A stretch of 10,298 nucleotides of DNA from CAMPJU01 sp046566095 (GTDB lineage: Bacteria > Pseudomonadota > Gammaproteobacteria > Xanthomonadales > Xanthomonadaceae). Position 1 is the stretch's first letter. Each line of letters opens with the position of its first letter. A program made the position numbers and the translations under genes. Of the stretch, positions 1 to 6,724 are shown in pieces. Location of the stretch: assembly GCA_046566095.1 (NCBI GenBank), contig JBKHXI010000064.1, positions 1 through 10,298 on the forward strand. The letters are read 5' to 3'. The notes under the pieces were generated by a model. It had not been told where the DNA came from, did no database searches, and saw only the letters and a program-made list of their open reading frames with translations.

Positions 1-57
1 CGATACGGCGGCCCGATCCGCGATAATCGCCGTTTCCGGCATCGGCCGGTCCAGGCA

Positions 58-81
58 ATCGCGCCCGAGGGGCGCTCCTAC
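58..81. repeat. REP-like palindromic arm (GTAG family), right half
   Basis: The segment begins ATCGCGCCCGAGG and ends GGCGCTCCTAC, so on the minus strand it reads GTAGGAGCG followed by a GCGCCC/GGGCGC hairpin. It differs from the right arm of the repeat between trpB and trpA by one base (CGAGG here, CAAGG there). The matching left arm is not in the window. The first bases (CGAT at 1-4) could be its tail, but that is a guess. Bases 5-57 resemble no gene that I recognise. The arm ends 15 bases before the asd start, so any transcript entering from upstream carries this hairpin in the asd leader. Confidence 0.8.
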
Positions 82-96
82 GGGGTGTGCGGATCG

Positions 97-1113
97 ATGG
101 GCAAGGGCTTGAAGGTCGCGGTGGTGGGCGCCACCGGCGCGGTGGGCGAGGCGATGCTGGCGGTGCTGGCCGAGCGCCGGTTCCCGGTCGGGGAACTGGT
201 GGCGCTGGCGAGCGGGCGCTCGGCGGGCGAGGGCGTGGCCTTCGGCGACGACGAGCTGACGGTCCGGGACCTGGCCACGTTCGACCCGGCCGGGGTCGAC
301 ATCGCGCTGTTCTCGGCCGGAGGCGACGTATCCCGCGAATACGCGCCGAAGTTCGCCGCGGCCGGCGCGGTGGTGATCGACAACTCCTCGGCCTTCCGCG
401 CCGACCCGGACGTGCCGCTGGTGGTCAGCGAGGTCAATCCGGAGATGGTCGCCCGGCGTCCGCGCGGCATCATCGCCAATCCGAACTGTTCGACCATGCA
501 GTTGATGGTCGCGCTGGCGCCGCTGCACCGCGAGGCGCGGATCGAGCGGATCAACATCGCCACCTACCAGTCGGTGTCCGGCACCGGCCGCCGCGCGCTG
601 GAGGAACTGGGCCGCCAGACCGCGGCCCTGCTCAACTTCCAGGCCGCCGAGCCCGGCGTCTATCCGGTGCAGATCGCCTTCAACGTGATCCCGCACGGCG
701 GCGACTTCCAGGACAACGGCTACACCAGCGAGGAGATGAAGCTGGTGACCGAGACCCGCAAGATCCTCGGCGACGAGGGTATCGCGGTGAACGCCACAGT
801 GGTCCGGGTGCCGGTGTTCTACGGCCACAGCGAGGCAGTGGCGATCGAGACCCGCGACAAGCTGAGCGCCGCGCGCGCCACCGAGCTGCTGCGTGCCGCG
901 CCCGGGGTGGAGGTGGTCGACGCCCACGAAGCCGGCGGCTACCCGACCCCGGTCACCCACGCCTCCGGCCGCGACCCGGTGTACGTCGGCCGGATCCGCG
1001 AGGACATCTCGCACCCGCGCGGGCTGAACCTGTGGATCGTGGCCGACAACATCCGCAAGGGCGCGGCCCTGAACGCGGTGCAGATCGCCGAGCTGGTGGC
1101 CGCGGAGGCCTGA
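97..1113 (+). CDS. asd: Aspartate-semialdehyde dehydrogenase
   Basis: Asd reduces aspartyl phosphate to aspartate semialdehyde with NADPH in the cytoplasm. This is the branch step towards lysine and diaminopimelate, threonine and methionine. The 338-residue product has a Rossmann motif GATGAVG at residues 11-17, the catalytic Cys131 in NPNCST, Gln158 in YQSVSGTG, Glu213 and Lys215 in EEMK, and a GHSEA motif with His244, the probable acid/base residue. Length and motifs fit the shorter family shared with Gram-positive bacteria rather than the roughly 370-residue enterobacterial type. Usg of E. coli is related but lacks the catalytic Cys, which is present here. The ATG at 97 is preferred because the Rossmann strand starts directly after it. 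An in-frame GTG at 85 would add only four residues. Neither start has a clear Shine-Dalgarno, and a REP-like arm ends at 81. Confidence 0.96.
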   Translation: MGKGLKVAVVGATGAVGEAMLAVLAERRFPVGELVALASGRSAGEGVAFGDDELTVRDLATFDPAGVDIALFSAGGDVSREYAPKFAAAGAVVIDNSSAFRADPDVPLVVSEVNPEMVARRPRGIIANPNCSTMQLMVALAPLHREARIERINIATYQSVSGTGRRALEELGRQTAALLNFQAAEPGVYPVQIAFNVIPHGGDFQDNGYTSEEMKLVTETRKILGDEGIAVNATVVRVPVFYGHSEAVAIETRDKLSAARATELLRAAPGVEVVDAHEAGGYPTPVTHASGRDPVYVGRIREDISHPRGLNLWIVADNIRKGAALNAVQIAELVAAEA

Positions 1114-1169
1114 TCGCGCGGCCGGGCGGCGGTTCCGCGGCAACCCGCCATTGCGCGACGGCGCCGTGC

Positions 1170-1190
1170 GCGACTAAAGTCGCAGGCGAC
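1170..1190. promoter_or_regulatory. Overlapping small hairpins upstream of fimV
   Basis: The 110-base asd-fimV gap holds GCGAC-TAAA-GTCGC (1170-1183), a perfect 5-bp stem. It is followed by GTCGC-AG-GCGAC, which reuses the same GTCGC as its left arm (1179-1190; its two-base loop is tight). The two stems cannot form together. A 10-bp palindrome ACGGCGCCGT lies just before (1158-1167). There is no T-run, so an intrinsic terminator is unlikely. An operator or a leader structure for fimV is possible, but in GC-rich DNA short palindromes also arise by chance. Confidence 0.3.
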
Positions 1191-1213
1191 AGGGGCGTTC
1201 ACGCAACGCTCAT

Positions 1214-1222
1214 GGGGAGAGG
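1214..1222 (+). promoter_or_regulatory. Ribosome binding site choosing the fimV start
   Basis: The purine stretch GGGGAGAGG lies directly before GTG at 1224, with GGAG four bases from the start. The upstream in-frame ATG at 1212 overlaps this stretch and has no purine-rich sequence before it. GTG 1224 is therefore the better start, although the spacing is short and the ATG cannot be excluded. Confidence 0.5.
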
Positions 1223-1223
1223 C

Positions 1224-3056
1224 GTGCACACGAAGTCCGGCACCAGGTCGTCGCCGCTGCTGGCGCTGCTGCTCGCACTGGCGAGCGGCCAGGCCCTGGC
1301 GCTGGGCCTGGGCCAGATCGAGGTCCGGTCGCGCCCTGGGGAGCCGCTGCTGGCCGAGATCCCGATCGTGTCCAGCGACCCGCGCGAGCTCGAACAGCTG
1401 CGCGCGCGCCTGGCCTCGCCGGAAACCTTCCGCAGGATCGGCCTGCAGCCGCCGCAGGGGATCGTCTCCGACCTGCAGTTCTCGGTGGCGCTCGACGCCC
1501 GCGGCCGGCCGGTGGTGCGGGTGACCAGCGCCGCGCCGGTGCAGCAGCCGGTGCTGACCTTCCTGGTCGAGGTCGACTGGGGGCAGGGCCGGCTGGTGCG
1601 CGAGTACTCGGCGCTGGTCGGCGCGCCGGGCAGTGCCGCGGCGGTCGCCCAGCCCGCGATCCAGGCGCCGGTCGCAGCGCCGCCGGCCACCGTGGTGCGT
1701 GCGCCGATCGTGCGCGAGCCGCTGCCGCCGGCCCCGCCGGTGCAGGCCGAACCGCTTGCCGAGGCGCCGCCCGAGCCCGAGCCCGAGCCGGCCGCGCCGC
1801 CGCGGCCGGACCCGAGGCCGGCGCCGGCGCCGGCGCCACAAGCCGCCGCGCCGCCCGCCGCGCCCGCGCCGGCGACGCCGCAGCCGGGCACGCCGGAGCG
1901 GAGCGCGCCGGAGCCGGGCACGCCGGAACAGGACACGGTCACGGTCCGTCAGGGACAGACGCTGGTGGAGATCGCCGCGCGGATCGACCGCGGCGGCCAC
2001 AGCCTCAACCAGGCGATGCTGGCCCTGCTGCGGGCCAATCCCGAGGCCTTCATCGACGACAACATCAACCTGGTCCGTGCCGGCGCGGTGCTGCGCATGC
2101 CCGAACGCGCCGAGCTGGCGCGGGTCGACGGCGCGCAGGCCGATGCGCTCGTCCGCGCCCAGGTGCGGCGCTGGCGCGAGGCGCGCCAGCCCGCCCCGCA
2201 ACCGGCGGTGGCCACGGCCGCCAGCACCGACCCCGCTCCCGCCGACGCCGGCCCGGGCGCGGCGCGCACGACCGATGCGCGGCTGGAAATCGTGCCGCCC
2301 GGCGGCGGCACCGATCCGGGAACCCGATCCGGCCTGAGCGCCGATGGCGAGGGCGAGATGCTGCGCACCCAACTGCAACAGACGAAGGAAGAACTGGCCG
2401 CGCGCGATGCCGAGCTGGCCGAGCTGCGGGCGCGCGTGGCCGAGCTCGAGGAGCTGCAGGGCAAGCAGCAGGAACTGCTGACGCTCAAGGACAGCGAACT
2501 GGCCGCGGTTCAGCAGCGCCTGGCGGGCGAGCGCGCGCCGGATGCGCCCGCCGATGCCCGCGCGGCCACGCCCTGGCTGCTCGGCGGGCTGGTGCTGCTG
2601 GCGCTGACGGCCATCGCCTGGCTGCTGCTGCGGCGCCGTCGCGCGCCGCCGCCGCCAGCGCCGCGCCGCGGCTACGATTCGGCCGCGCTGGCGGCCAGCA
2701 TGCCCGGAGCGGCCCGGGCGCAGATCGGGGACGATGCGGCGACGGCCACGCCGCCGCTCGATCCGCCGGATGCGGCAGGGCCCGCCGGCGATGCGCCCGC
2801 CGAGGTCGCCGCAACGCCGACCTGGCACGCCGGCCGCGCCACGCCCGATCTCGGCGCCGCGGCGGCCGCATCCGCCGCCGTGGCAGCGCAGTCCGGCCCG
2901 CGCCCGGCGACCGGGCGCGAGGGCCTGGAACTGGCGCGCGCCTACCTCGACCTGGGCGACGACGAGGCCGCGCGCGGCCTGCTGCGCGAGGTGCTGAGCG
3001 GGCACGACCCGGCCGCCCGCGAGGAAGCCGCGCGGCTGCTGCGCGAGCTCGGCTGA
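1224..3056 (+). CDS. fimV: FimV/HubP-type polar pilus assembly protein
   Basis: FimV is an inner-membrane, peptidoglycan-binding scaffold needed for type IV pilus assembly, twitching and polar localisation in Pseudomonas and relatives. The order of parts seen here is: a signal peptide (residues 1-26, hydrophobic LLALLLALA, likely cut after ALA); the FimV N-terminal domain (about 27-128, opening LGLGQIEVRS); a Pro/Ala/Glu-rich linker (130-236); a LysM domain (about 237-294, starting DTVTVRQGQTL); a second disordered linker; a coiled coil (about 379-434, many AELAEL-like heptads); one transmembrane helix (451-469) followed by RRRR; an acidic cytoplasmic stretch; and the short conserved C-terminal FimV domain (564-610, ELARAYLDLGDDEAARGLL). 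At 610 residues it is much shorter than the roughly 920-residue P. aeruginosa protein, mainly in the cytoplasmic part. truA follows after 18 bases, as in Pseudomonas. The ATG at 1212 would add four residues. Confidence 0.93.
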   Translation: MHTKSGTRSSPLLALLLALASGQALALGLGQIEVRSRPGEPLLAEIPIVSSDPRELEQLRARLASPETFRRIGLQPPQGIVSDLQFSVALDARGRPVVRVTSAAPVQQPVLTFLVEVDWGQGRLVREYSALVGAPGSAAAVAQPAIQAPVAAPPATVVRAPIVREPLPPAPPVQAEPLAEAPPEPEPEPAAPPRPDPRPAPAPAPQAAAPPAAPAPATPQPGTPERSAPEPGTPEQDTVTVRQGQTLVEIAARIDRGGHSLNQAMLALLRANPEAFIDDNINLVRAGAVLRMPERAELARVDGAQADALVRAQVRRWREARQPAPQPAVATAASTDPAPADAGPGAARTTDARLEIVPPGGGTDPGTRSGLSADGEGEMLRTQLQQTKEELAARDAELAELRARVAELEELQGKQQELLTLKDSELAAVQQRLAGERAPDAPADARAATPWLLGGLVLLALTAIAWLLLRRRRAPPPPAPRRGYDSAALAASMPGAARAQIGDDAATATPPLDPPDAAGPAGDAPAEVAATPTWHAGRATPDLGAAAAASAAVAAQSGPRPATGREGLELARAYLDLGDDEAARGLLREVLSGHDPAAREEAARLLRELG

Positions 3057-3074
3057 CGCGCGGCCGCCCGCGCG

Positions 3075-3857
3075 ATGCGCTACGCCATCGGCGTCGAGTA
3101 CGACGGCAGCGGCTATTCCGGCTGGCAGCGCCTGAGCGCGCCCGGCAGGCCGGGCCCGCGCACGGTGCAGGCCGAGCTCGAGCGCGCACTCGAGTACGTG
3201 GCCGCCGCGCCGGTGGCCACCGTCTGCGCCGGGCGCACCGATGCGGGCGTGCACGCCGTCTGCCAGGTGGCGCATTTCGACAGCGACGCGCGGCGCGACC
3301 CGCGCGGCTGGATGCTCGGGGTCAGCGGCCGGCTGCCGCCGCCGGTCTGCGTGCGCTGGTGCGTGCCGGTCGCCGACGACTTCCACGCGCGCTTCTCGGC
3401 GCGCGCGCGCCGCTACCGCTACAGGATCCTGAACCGTCCGGTCCGCCCGGCCCTGCACCGGGCCACGCTGGCCTGGGAGCGCCGTCGGCTGGATGCCGAG
3501 GCCATGCATCGCGCCGCGCAGGCGCTGCTGGGCGAGCGGGACTTCTCCGCCTTCCGCACCGTGCACTGCCAGGCGCCGCACGCCCGCCGCGAGCTGCAGC
3601 GGATCGAGGTCCGGCGCGAGGGCGAGCTGGTCGAGATCGACGTGCAGGCCAACGCCTTCCTGCACCACATGGTGCGCAACATCGTCGGCTCGCTGCTGCC
3701 GATCGGGCGCGGCGAGCGCGGCGAGGACTGGATGGCGGAACTGCTGGCCGGCCGCGACCGCAGCCGCGCCGGCGTCACCGCGCCGCCGCAGGGCCTGGTG
3801 TTCCTCGGGCCGCTTTATCCCGCACAATGGGGGCTTCCGCCGGAGGTCAGCCTGTGA
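3075..3857 (+). CDS. truA: tRNA pseudouridine(38-40) synthase TruA
   Basis: TruA converts uridines 38, 39 and 40 in the anticodon arm of many tRNAs to pseudouridine. The 260-residue product starts with the typical strand MRYAIGVEYDGSGYSGWQ. It holds the catalytic motif GRTDAGVHA at residues 53-61 with nucleophile Asp56. Further family segments are FHARFSARARRYRYRI and, near the C-terminus, FLHHMVRNIVGSLLPIG. The length is normal for the family. ATG 3075 is chosen because the conserved N-terminal strand begins at its second residue. There is no Shine-Dalgarno in the 18-base gap after fimV, so translation may depend on fimV being translated. The stop codon overlaps the GTG start of trpF. Confidence 0.97.
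   Translation: MRYAIGVEYDGSGYSGWQRLSAPGRPGPRTVQAELERALEYVAAAPVATVCAGRTDAGVHAVCQVAHFDSDARRDPRGWMLGVSGRLPPPVCVRWCVPVADDFHARFSARARRYRYRILNRPVRPALHRATLAWERRRLDAEAMHRAAQALLGERDFSAFRTVHCQAPHARRELQRIEVRREGELVEIDVQANAFLHHMVRNIVGSLLPIGRGERGEDWMAELLAGRDRSRAGVTAPPQGLVFLGPLYPAQWGLPPEVSL
3823..3828 (+). promoter_or_regulatory. Possible internal -10 element for trpF
   Basis: CACAAT, in the context CGCACAATGG, matches four of six bases of the sigma-70 -10 consensus. It is one of few AT-containing spots at the end of truA and lies 25 bases before the trpF start. No convincing -35 hexamer sits 16-18 bases upstream. A weak promoter inside truA that gives trpF some independence is possible; the call is tentative. 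Confidence 0.25.
3842..3846 (+). promoter_or_regulatory. Strong ribosome binding site of trpF
   Basis: GGAGG lies seven bases before GTG 3854, near-ideal spacing. It is the best Shine-Dalgarno in the window. It fixes the trpF start at the GTG that overlaps the truA stop and excludes the long upstream in-frame extension within truA. Confidence 0.85.
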
Positions 3858-4504
3858 ACCGCACCCTCTACCGCACCCGCGTCAAGTTCTGCGGCATGAC
3901 CCGTCCGGGCGACGTGCGCCTGGCCGGCGAGCTGGGCGTGGACGCGGTGGGCTTCGTGTTCGCGCCCGGCAGCCCGCGGCGCGTGGCGCCGGAGGAGGCG
4001 CGGACGATGCGCAACGCGCTCGGCCCGCTGGTGGATGCGGTCGCCGTGTTCATGGACAACTCCATGGAGGAGGTGCGCGAGGCGATCCGGCACGTGCGCC
4101 CGACCATGCTGCAGTTCCACGGCGGGGAGGACGACGCCTTCTGCCGCAGCTTCAACCTGCCGTACCTGAAGGCGATCGCGGCCAACGGCGAGGAGGCCAC
4201 GGCCGGCGAGTCGCTGGTGCTTCGCTACCCGGCCGCCAGCGGTTTCCTGTTCGATTCGCATGCGCCCGGCGAGCCCGGCGGCAGCGGTGCGACCTTCGAC
4301 TGGTCGCGCCTGCCCACCGGCCTGACCCGGCCGTTCGTGGTGGCCGGCGGGCTGCGCCCGGACAACGTGTTCGACGCCATCGTCGCGACCCTGCCCTGGG
4401 GCGTGGACGTGTCCAGCGGGATCGAGGCCGAGCCCGGGCTGAAGGACGGCGAGAAGATGCGCCGGTTCGTCGCCGAAGTGCGGCGGGCCGACTGCCACGA
4501 GTAG
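3854..4504 (+). CDS. trpF: Phosphoribosylanthranilate isomerase
   Basis: TrpF isomerises N-(5-phosphoribosyl)anthranilate to the carboxyphenylamino-deoxyribulose phosphate in tryptophan synthesis. It is a single-domain (beta/alpha)8 barrel of 216 residues, normal for a stand-alone TrpF not fused to TrpC. The first strand VKFCGMT carries catalytic Cys13. The general acid is Asp134 in FLFDSHAPG, and the phosphate-binding glycines are in AGGLRPDN (around 165) and VDVSSGIE (184-191). QFHGGED is a further family segment. The GTG start overlaps the truA stop by four bases (GTGA) and has a strong GGAGG, so TrpF is probably coupled to TruA. The truA-trpF order is also found in Pseudomonas. The gene ends GAGTAG, another GTAG end like those of trpB and trpA. 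Confidence 0.97.
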   Translation: MNRTLYRTRVKFCGMTRPGDVRLAGELGVDAVGFVFAPGSPRRVAPEEARTMRNALGPLVDAVAVFMDNSMEEVREAIRHVRPTMLQFHGGEDDAFCRSFNLPYLKAIAANGEEATAGESLVLRYPAASGFLFDSHAPGEPGGSGATFDWSRLPTGLTRPFVVAGGLRPDNVFDAIVATLPWGVDVSSGIEAEPGLKDGEKMRRFVAEVRRADCHE

Positions 4505-4545
4505 CCCGGCGCGGCTCGCCCGGGGCCCGGCACGGGCGCTTTCGC

Positions 4546-4551
4546 TACACT
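4546..4551 (+). promoter_or_regulatory. Probable -10 element upstream of trpB
   Basis: TACACT, in GCTACACTG, matches four of six bases of the -10 consensus and lies 40 bases before the trpB start, in the 87-base trpF-trpB gap. The same hexamer occurs before accD, which strengthens both. No clear -35 is seen. A GC-rich hairpin GCCCG-GCA-CGGGC (4525-4537) lies directly upstream, without a T-run. No leader peptide with Trp codons was found, so classical attenuation is not supported. Confidence 0.4.
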
Positions 4552-4591
4552 GTTGCGCCGAGACCGCGGCCGCCCGGCCGCCCGCGCGCCG

Positions 4592-5809
4592 ATGGATTCC
4601 CCCGCCACCACCGACTTCCACGCCTGGCCCGACGCCGAGGGTCGCTTCGGCCGCTACGGCGGGCGCTTCGTGTCCGAGACCCTGGTCGGGCCGCTGCAGG
4701 CGCTGGCGGCCGCCTACGACGCCGCGCGCGTCGACCCGCAATTCGTCGCCGCGTTCGAGGCGGACCTCGCGCACTACGTCGGCCGGCCGAGCCCGATCTA
4801 CGAGGCCGCGCGCCTGTCGGCCGAAGTCGGCGGCGCGCGGATCCTGCTCAAGCGCGAGGACCTGAACCACACCGGCGCGCACAAGATCAACAACACCATC
4901 GGCCAGGCGCTGCTGGCCAGCCGCATGGGCAAGACCCGGATCATCGCCGAGACCGGGGCAGGGCAGCACGGCGTGGCCAGCGCCACGGTCGCCGCGCGCC
5001 TGGGCCTGGAATGCGTGGTCTACATGGGCGCCACCGACATCGAGCGGCAGAAGATCAACGTCTACCGGATGCAGCTGCTCGGCGCGAAGGTGGTGCCGGT
5101 GACCAGCGGCTCGGCCACCCTCAAGGACGCGCTCAACGAGGCGATGCGCGACTGGGTGACGAACGTGGACGACACCTTCTACATCATCGGCACCGTCGCC
5201 GGGCCCGACCCGTACCCGCGGATGGTGCGCGACTTCAACGCCGTGGTCGGGCGCGAGGCGCGGGCGCAGATGCTGGCGCAGTACGGCCGCCTGCCGGACG
5301 CGGTGACCGCCTGCGTCGGCGGCGGATCGAACGCGATCGGGATCTTCCACGCCTTCCTCAACGACCCAGGCGTGCGTCTGGTCGGCGCCGAGGCGGCGGG
5401 CGAGGGCATCGCCGGCGGCCGCCACGCAGCCTCGCTGGCGGCCGGCCGGCCCGGCGTGCTGCACGGCAACCGCACCTACGTGCTGTGCGACGACGACGGC
5501 CAGATCGTCGAGACCCATTCGGTCTCCGCGGGGCTGGACTATCCCGGGGTCGGCCCGGAACACGCCTTCCTCAAGGACTGCGGGCGGGCCGAGTACGTCG
5601 GCGTCACCGACGACGAGGCGCTGGCCGCGTTCCACCAGCTGGCGCGCACCGAGGGCATCCTGCCGGCACTCGAATCCAGCCACGCCATCGCCCAGGCGGC
5701 GAAGCTGGCGCGCGAACTGCCGCGCGACGGCCTGGTACTGTGCAACCTGTCCGGGCGCGGCGACAAGGACGTCCACACCATCGCCGCGCGCGAGCGCATC
5801 GACCTGTAG
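4592..5809 (+). CDS. trpB: Tryptophan synthase beta subunit
   Basis: TrpB is the PLP enzyme that joins indole and serine to make tryptophan in the alpha2-beta2 complex; indole arrives from TrpA through a tunnel. The 405-residue product has the PLP lysine Lys98 in TGAHKINN, catalytic Glu120 in AETGAGQHG, the PLP-phosphate loop GGGSN (243-247) and Ser387 in LSGRGDKD contacting the PLP ring. The early motif GRYGGRFVSETL is typical of the TrpB1 type that pairs with TrpA. ATG 4592 is chosen because it precedes the usual N-terminal segment; an in-frame TTG at 4553 would lie on the probable promoter. No strong Shine-Dalgarno is seen. The stop codon TAG (5807-5809) is part of the GTAG that opens the adjoining repeat, so the gene ends inside the repeat boundary. 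Confidence 0.98.
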   Translation: MDSPATTDFHAWPDAEGRFGRYGGRFVSETLVGPLQALAAAYDAARVDPQFVAAFEADLAHYVGRPSPIYEAARLSAEVGGARILLKREDLNHTGAHKINNTIGQALLASRMGKTRIIAETGAGQHGVASATVAARLGLECVVYMGATDIERQKINVYRMQLLGAKVVPVTSGSATLKDALNEAMRDWVTNVDDTFYIIGTVAGPDPYPRMVRDFNAVVGREARAQMLAQYGRLPDAVTACVGGGSNAIGIFHAFLNDPGVRLVGAEAAGEGIAGGRHAASLAAGRPGVLHGNRTYVLCDDDGQIVETHSVSAGLDYPGVGPEHAFLKDCGRAEYVGVTDDEALAAFHQLARTEGILPALESSHAIAQAAKLARELPRDGLVLCNLSGRGDKDVHTIAARERIDL

Positions 5810-5890
5810 GAGCGCCCCTTGGGCGCGATGGCCCTTGAATCCGATCCCGAGATCATCCGGCAAGCAATCGCGCCCAAGGGGCGCTCCTAC
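5806..5890. repeat. REP-like inverted pair filling the trpB-trpA gap
   Basis: The unit has perfect 24-bp inverted arms (5806-5829 and 5867-5890) around a 37-base centre. Each arm, read inward, starts GTAGGAGCGCCCC and contains its own hairpin GCGCCC-CTT-GGGCGC, so the RNA could fold as two short hairpins or one long one. It occupies nearly the whole gap: it supplies the trpB stop codon at one end and stops nine bases before the trpA ATG at the other. The right end places CTCCT, complementary to a Shine-Dalgarno, just ahead of trpA. GTAG/GTWG-ended REPs spread by RAYT-type Y1 transposases are known in Stenotrophomonas and relatives; no such transposase lies in this window. Confidence 0.9.
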
Positions 5891-5899
5891 GGCATGCGC

Positions 5900-6724
5900 A
5901 TGAATCGAATCGACGCCAGGTTCAACGCCCTCCGCGCCGCCGGCCGCAAGGCCCTGGTGCCGTTCGTGACCGCAGGTGACCCGGCACTGGAGGCGACGGT
6001 GCCGACGATGCATGCGCTGGTGGAGGCCGGCGCGGACGTGATCGAACTGGGCGTGCCGTTCTCCGACCCGATGGCCGACGGTCCGACCATCCAGCGCAGC
6101 TCCGAACGCGCGCTGGCGCGCGGCGCGGGGCTGGCCTACGTGCTGGAGGCGGTACGGGCGTTCCGCGGAGTCGACAGCGATACCCCGGTGGTGCTGATGG
6201 GCTACCTCAACCCGGTCGAGATCCGTGGCGCCGAGGCGTTCGCGCGCGATGCGGCGGCTGCCGGCGTCGACGGCGTGCTGCTGGTCGACCTGCCGCCCGA
6301 GGAGGCCGCAGACTTCCGTACGGCGTTCGACGCGCACGGCCTGGCGCTGATCGCGCTGGTGGCGCCGACCACCAGCGATGCCCGCCGCCAACGGCTGTGC
6401 GCGCAGGCGTCCGGGTACCTGTATTACGTCAGCTACGCCGGGGTGACCGGCGCCGACCGGCTCGATACCGAGGCCGCGGGTGCACGCCTGCGGGCGCTGC
6501 GGGCGGGCAGCCCGATCCCGGTGGTGGCCGGCTTCGGGATCCGCGACGCCGCCGGCGCCGCGGCGATGGCGCGGGATGCCGACGGGGTGGTGGTCGGCAG
6601 CGCGCTGGTGGCGGCCCTGGACGGCGCCGCGGACCCGGCGGAGGCGGCGCGCCGTGCGGCCGCGTTCCTGTCGCCGCTGCGCCAGGCGCTCGACGCGATC
6701 CCCGCGCAAATCCCCGCCTCGTAG
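5900..6724 (+). CDS. trpA: Tryptophan synthase alpha subunit
   Basis: TrpA cleaves indole-3-glycerol phosphate to indole and glyceraldehyde 3-phosphate and passes the indole to TrpB. The 274-residue TIM barrel carries the catalytic pair Glu49 (VIELGVPF) and Asp60 (SDPMADGPTIQ). These numbers equal those of the enterobacterial enzyme when ATG 5900 is residue 1, which supports that start. An ATG at 5894 would add only two residues. There is no Shine-Dalgarno before 5900, since the preceding bases are the end of the repeat. The frame stays open upstream through the repeat to TTG 5819, which does have AGGAG six bases before it and would add 27 residues. The family phosphate loops are present (VTGADRL, GFGIRDAAGA, VVGSALV). 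The TAG stop (6722-6724) is again inside a repeat GTAG. Confidence 0.97.
   Translation: MNRIDARFNALRAAGRKALVPFVTAGDPALEATVPTMHALVEAGADVIELGVPFSDPMADGPTIQRSSERALARGAGLAYVLEAVRAFRGVDSDTPVVLMGYLNPVEIRGAEAFARDAAAAGVDGVLLVDLPPEEAADFRTAFDAHGLALIALVAPTTSDARRQRLCAQASGYLYYVSYAGVTGADRLDTEAAGARLRALRAGSPIPVVAGFGIRDAAGAAAMARDADGVVVGSALVAALDGAADPAEAARRAAAFLSPLRQALDAIPAQIPAS

Noticed and set aside
87..1223. Upstream extension of the fimV frame through asd
   Set aside because: It overlaps asd entirely and would bury the signal peptide, which must be near the N-terminus for FimV export.
939..3827. 962-codon open frame on the minus strand across fimV and truA
   Set aside because: It is antisense to two well-supported genes, has Arg/Gly/Ala-rich low-complexity translation and no recognisable domain; such frames are common in DNA this GC-rich.
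4525..4540. Intrinsic terminator after trpF
   Set aside because: The 5-bp GCCCG/CGGGC hairpin is followed by GCTTTCGC, not a T-run; the probable trpB promoter follows directly.
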